From Pristionchus mayeri (taxonomy: Eukaryota; Nematoda; Chromadorea; Rhabditida; Neodiplogasteridae), in the NCBI GenBank assembly GCA_036245805.1, contig BTRK01000006.1, positions 50,027,257 through 50,091,256 on the forward strand: a DNA stretch of 64,000 nucleotides, in the 5' to 3' direction. Position 1 is the stretch's first letter. Each line of letters begins with the position of its first letter. Shown here piece after piece: positions 62,841 to 64,000 of the stretch. The notes under the pieces are model-generated. The model worked only from the letters and a program-made list of their open reading frames with translations, did not search any database and had not been told where the DNA came from. A program made the translations under genes and the position numbers.

Positions 62841-63762
62841 TCAGCCACGAGGCACGTGCACCTCCTTGCCCTTGTTCTTGTCCTCATTGGACTCGTCATT
62901 GTTCTTCTTCCTATCCTCTCGTTCCTTCGACTCGTCCTTGTCCTTGTTCTTGTCAGATCCTCGCTTCTCCTCGCTCTCCTCCTTCTTCTTGTCCTTCTCT
63001 TCGCTGTCCTCACGCTGGTTCTACAAAATATGGTAAAATTTCAAGAAATGCTAATTGATTTAGAGAACTGCCTGTTTAGTAGAGACAACACACGACAGTG
63101 AATGTAAAAACCTAAATGTTCAGCACAAGTTCACCTTTCTCCTATCATTCTTATCCTTCTTGTTGTCCTCATCACTGTGGCTGTTCTTTTTCGAGTGGTT
63201 GTCCTTCTTCTTGTCATCTTGGTTCTTATCCTCATCCTTTTCGTCTTCCTCGTCTTCATCGTCTTTGTGATTCTGCAATTTTACTTTTTATAATATTTTA
63301 AAACGTGATGAAATGGTTGTATTTGGTCATAAAATGCAAATGGAATATGAATTAGTTATGTTTCAATCAAATTATACATGTTTTCGCACCTTTCTATGGT
63401 GCTTTCCTCGTCTTCCGTGCTTATGATGACGTCTGTGACCATGCTTCTTGTGCGAGCTATCCGAGCTGTCCGAGCTGCTGCTGCTCCTCTGAAATGTTCT
63501 ATTCTCAAAAAGAGCAAAAACGTGCCACCCCGATGCGGGGCTCGAACCCGCGACAGCCAGATTAAGAGTCTGGTGCTCTACCGACTGAGCTAACCGGGCA
63601 CTGGTTAGGAATCTCAAATATTGACAGATGTACCCATTGTCTCTCGATTAGTTGAAACTCGTTAAAACGTACCTTCACTCTGCAGTCTGCGCTGCCATCT
63701 TTGCAGTGGTGGAGAGCACTCGCGAGAGCGCAGAACACAATGAGAGGGATGATAAGGCGCAT
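62841..63762 (-). CDS. secreted, highly charged low-complexity protein
   Basis: Four exons, all introns phase 0, 168 residues: 63673-63762, 63390-63488, 63135-63272, 62841-63020 (TGA at 62841-62843). Exon 1: signal peptide MRLIIPLIVFCALASA, then LHHCKDGSADCRVK, the only two cysteines of the protein. Exon 2: a Ser/Asp run RSSSSSDSSDSSHKK, then a His/Arg/Lys run (GHRRHHKHGRRGKHHRK). Exons 3 and 4: Lys/Asp/Glu repeats (KDDEDEEDEKDEDKNQDDKK; EEKDKKKEESEEKRGSDK), ending EVHVPRG. Because every exon is a phase-0 unit, exons could be skipped or duplicated without frame change. Composition suggests a disordered, polyelectrolyte-like secreted protein, perhaps binding metal or mineral through its His and acidic runs; that is inference. 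A tRNA-Lys lies in intron 1. Confidence 0.82.
63527..63599 (-). tRNA. tRNA-Lys(CTT), copy 2, inside an intron
   Basis: Same as copy 1 in D arm, anticodon loop CTCTTAA, variable and T arms. The anticodon stem here is perfect (CCAGA/TCTGG) but the acceptor stem has a G-G mismatch at 1:72 (GCCCGGT / ATCGGGG). The discriminator base is again T. It lies in the first intron (63489-63672) of the charged secreted protein, on the same strand. Confidence 0.88.
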
Positions 63763-64000
63763 TCTGAATATTTATTGAAATAAAGAAAATTTAAGTAAAA
63801 AACGAGAGAACTGCATTTTCCCTTTATACAGAGAGAGAGTTCATAGTGTGAAGAAACCGTATTATTGTTTCTCAAACATTCTGAATAGATCGAATGGCTC
63901 AAGGGAAAAGGCGAAAGACAGTGGAAGGTTAGGAACGGAACTGCCATCGAAGATCGCTGCTATCCAGCTTTATACGGGATGGCGACTGGTTCTCGACCAC
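63763..64000. other. upstream region of the charged secreted-protein gene
   Basis: 238 bp upstream of the minus-strand start codon. AT-rich, with a TATA-like TTTATACAG near 63822 and a GTATAAAGC-type word on the minus strand near 63970. No coding exon is supported to the window end. Confidence 0.4.

Overview
The window is animal nuclear DNA, most likely from a free-living rhabditid or diplogastrid-type nematode. The evidence is many short exons (about 60-190 nt) split by small introns with TTTCAG-like acceptors, AT-rich spacers, several nematode chemoreceptor-type seven-TM genes, and homologues of conserved animal genes. Gene models were assembled by hand from splice signals and reading-frame continuity, so they are predictions. 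Where all exon phases join into one uninterrupted frame I say so.

Layout. (1) 0-0.8 kb: 3' end of an unknown + strand gene. (2) 3.1-9.8 kb: a complete casein kinase 1 delta/epsilon gene (kin-20 type, 10 exons), with a 226-bp GA tract in its first intron. (3) 11.0-15.8 kb, minus strand: exons of one or more unrecognised genes. (4) 16.5-18.0 kb, minus: a PAF-acetylhydrolase 1B alpha-subunit relative whose nucleophile serine is replaced by Asp, followed by a tRNA-Ser. (5) 19.7-23.4 kb: a tandem pair of related secreted-protein genes. The first is broken and carries an inverted copy of its own 3' exon; the second is intact. (6) 23.4-25.6 kb, minus: an STR-like seven-TM receptor. (7) 25.6-31.0 kb: gene-poor, repeat-rich DNA.

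(8) 31.0-45.8 kb: four tandem + strand seven-TM receptors (SRV/SRG-like) with the same exon plan. They are spaced by a roughly 2-kb palindrome and invaded by a Tc1/mariner copy and a mariner-type TIR element inside introns. (9) 46.4-48.1 kb: a second giant palindrome with short tandem repeats at its ends. (10) 48.2-51.95 kb, minus: an SLC17-type anion transporter with a third inverted-repeat element in an intron. (11) 53.7-58.4 kb: an NSE1-type subunit of the SMC5/6 complex, split by a fourth palindrome just where half of its RING finger is missing.

(12) 59.3-60.1 kb, minus: tRNA-Lys and an undescribed secreted protein with three copies of a short Cys-x8-Cys 'SWRC' module. (13) 60.8-62.1 kb: a complete STR receptor followed by a piece of a lost paralogue. 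(14) 62.8-63.8 kb, minus: a secreted, extremely charged low-complexity protein with a second tRNA-Lys in its first intron.

The genes do not form a pathway. The recurring themes are local gene duplication (receptors, secreted proteins), inverted-repeat DNA at every scale (about 40 bp to 2 kb), and non-canonical splice sites (four GC donors, one AT donor, and one intron-like insertion with no AG).
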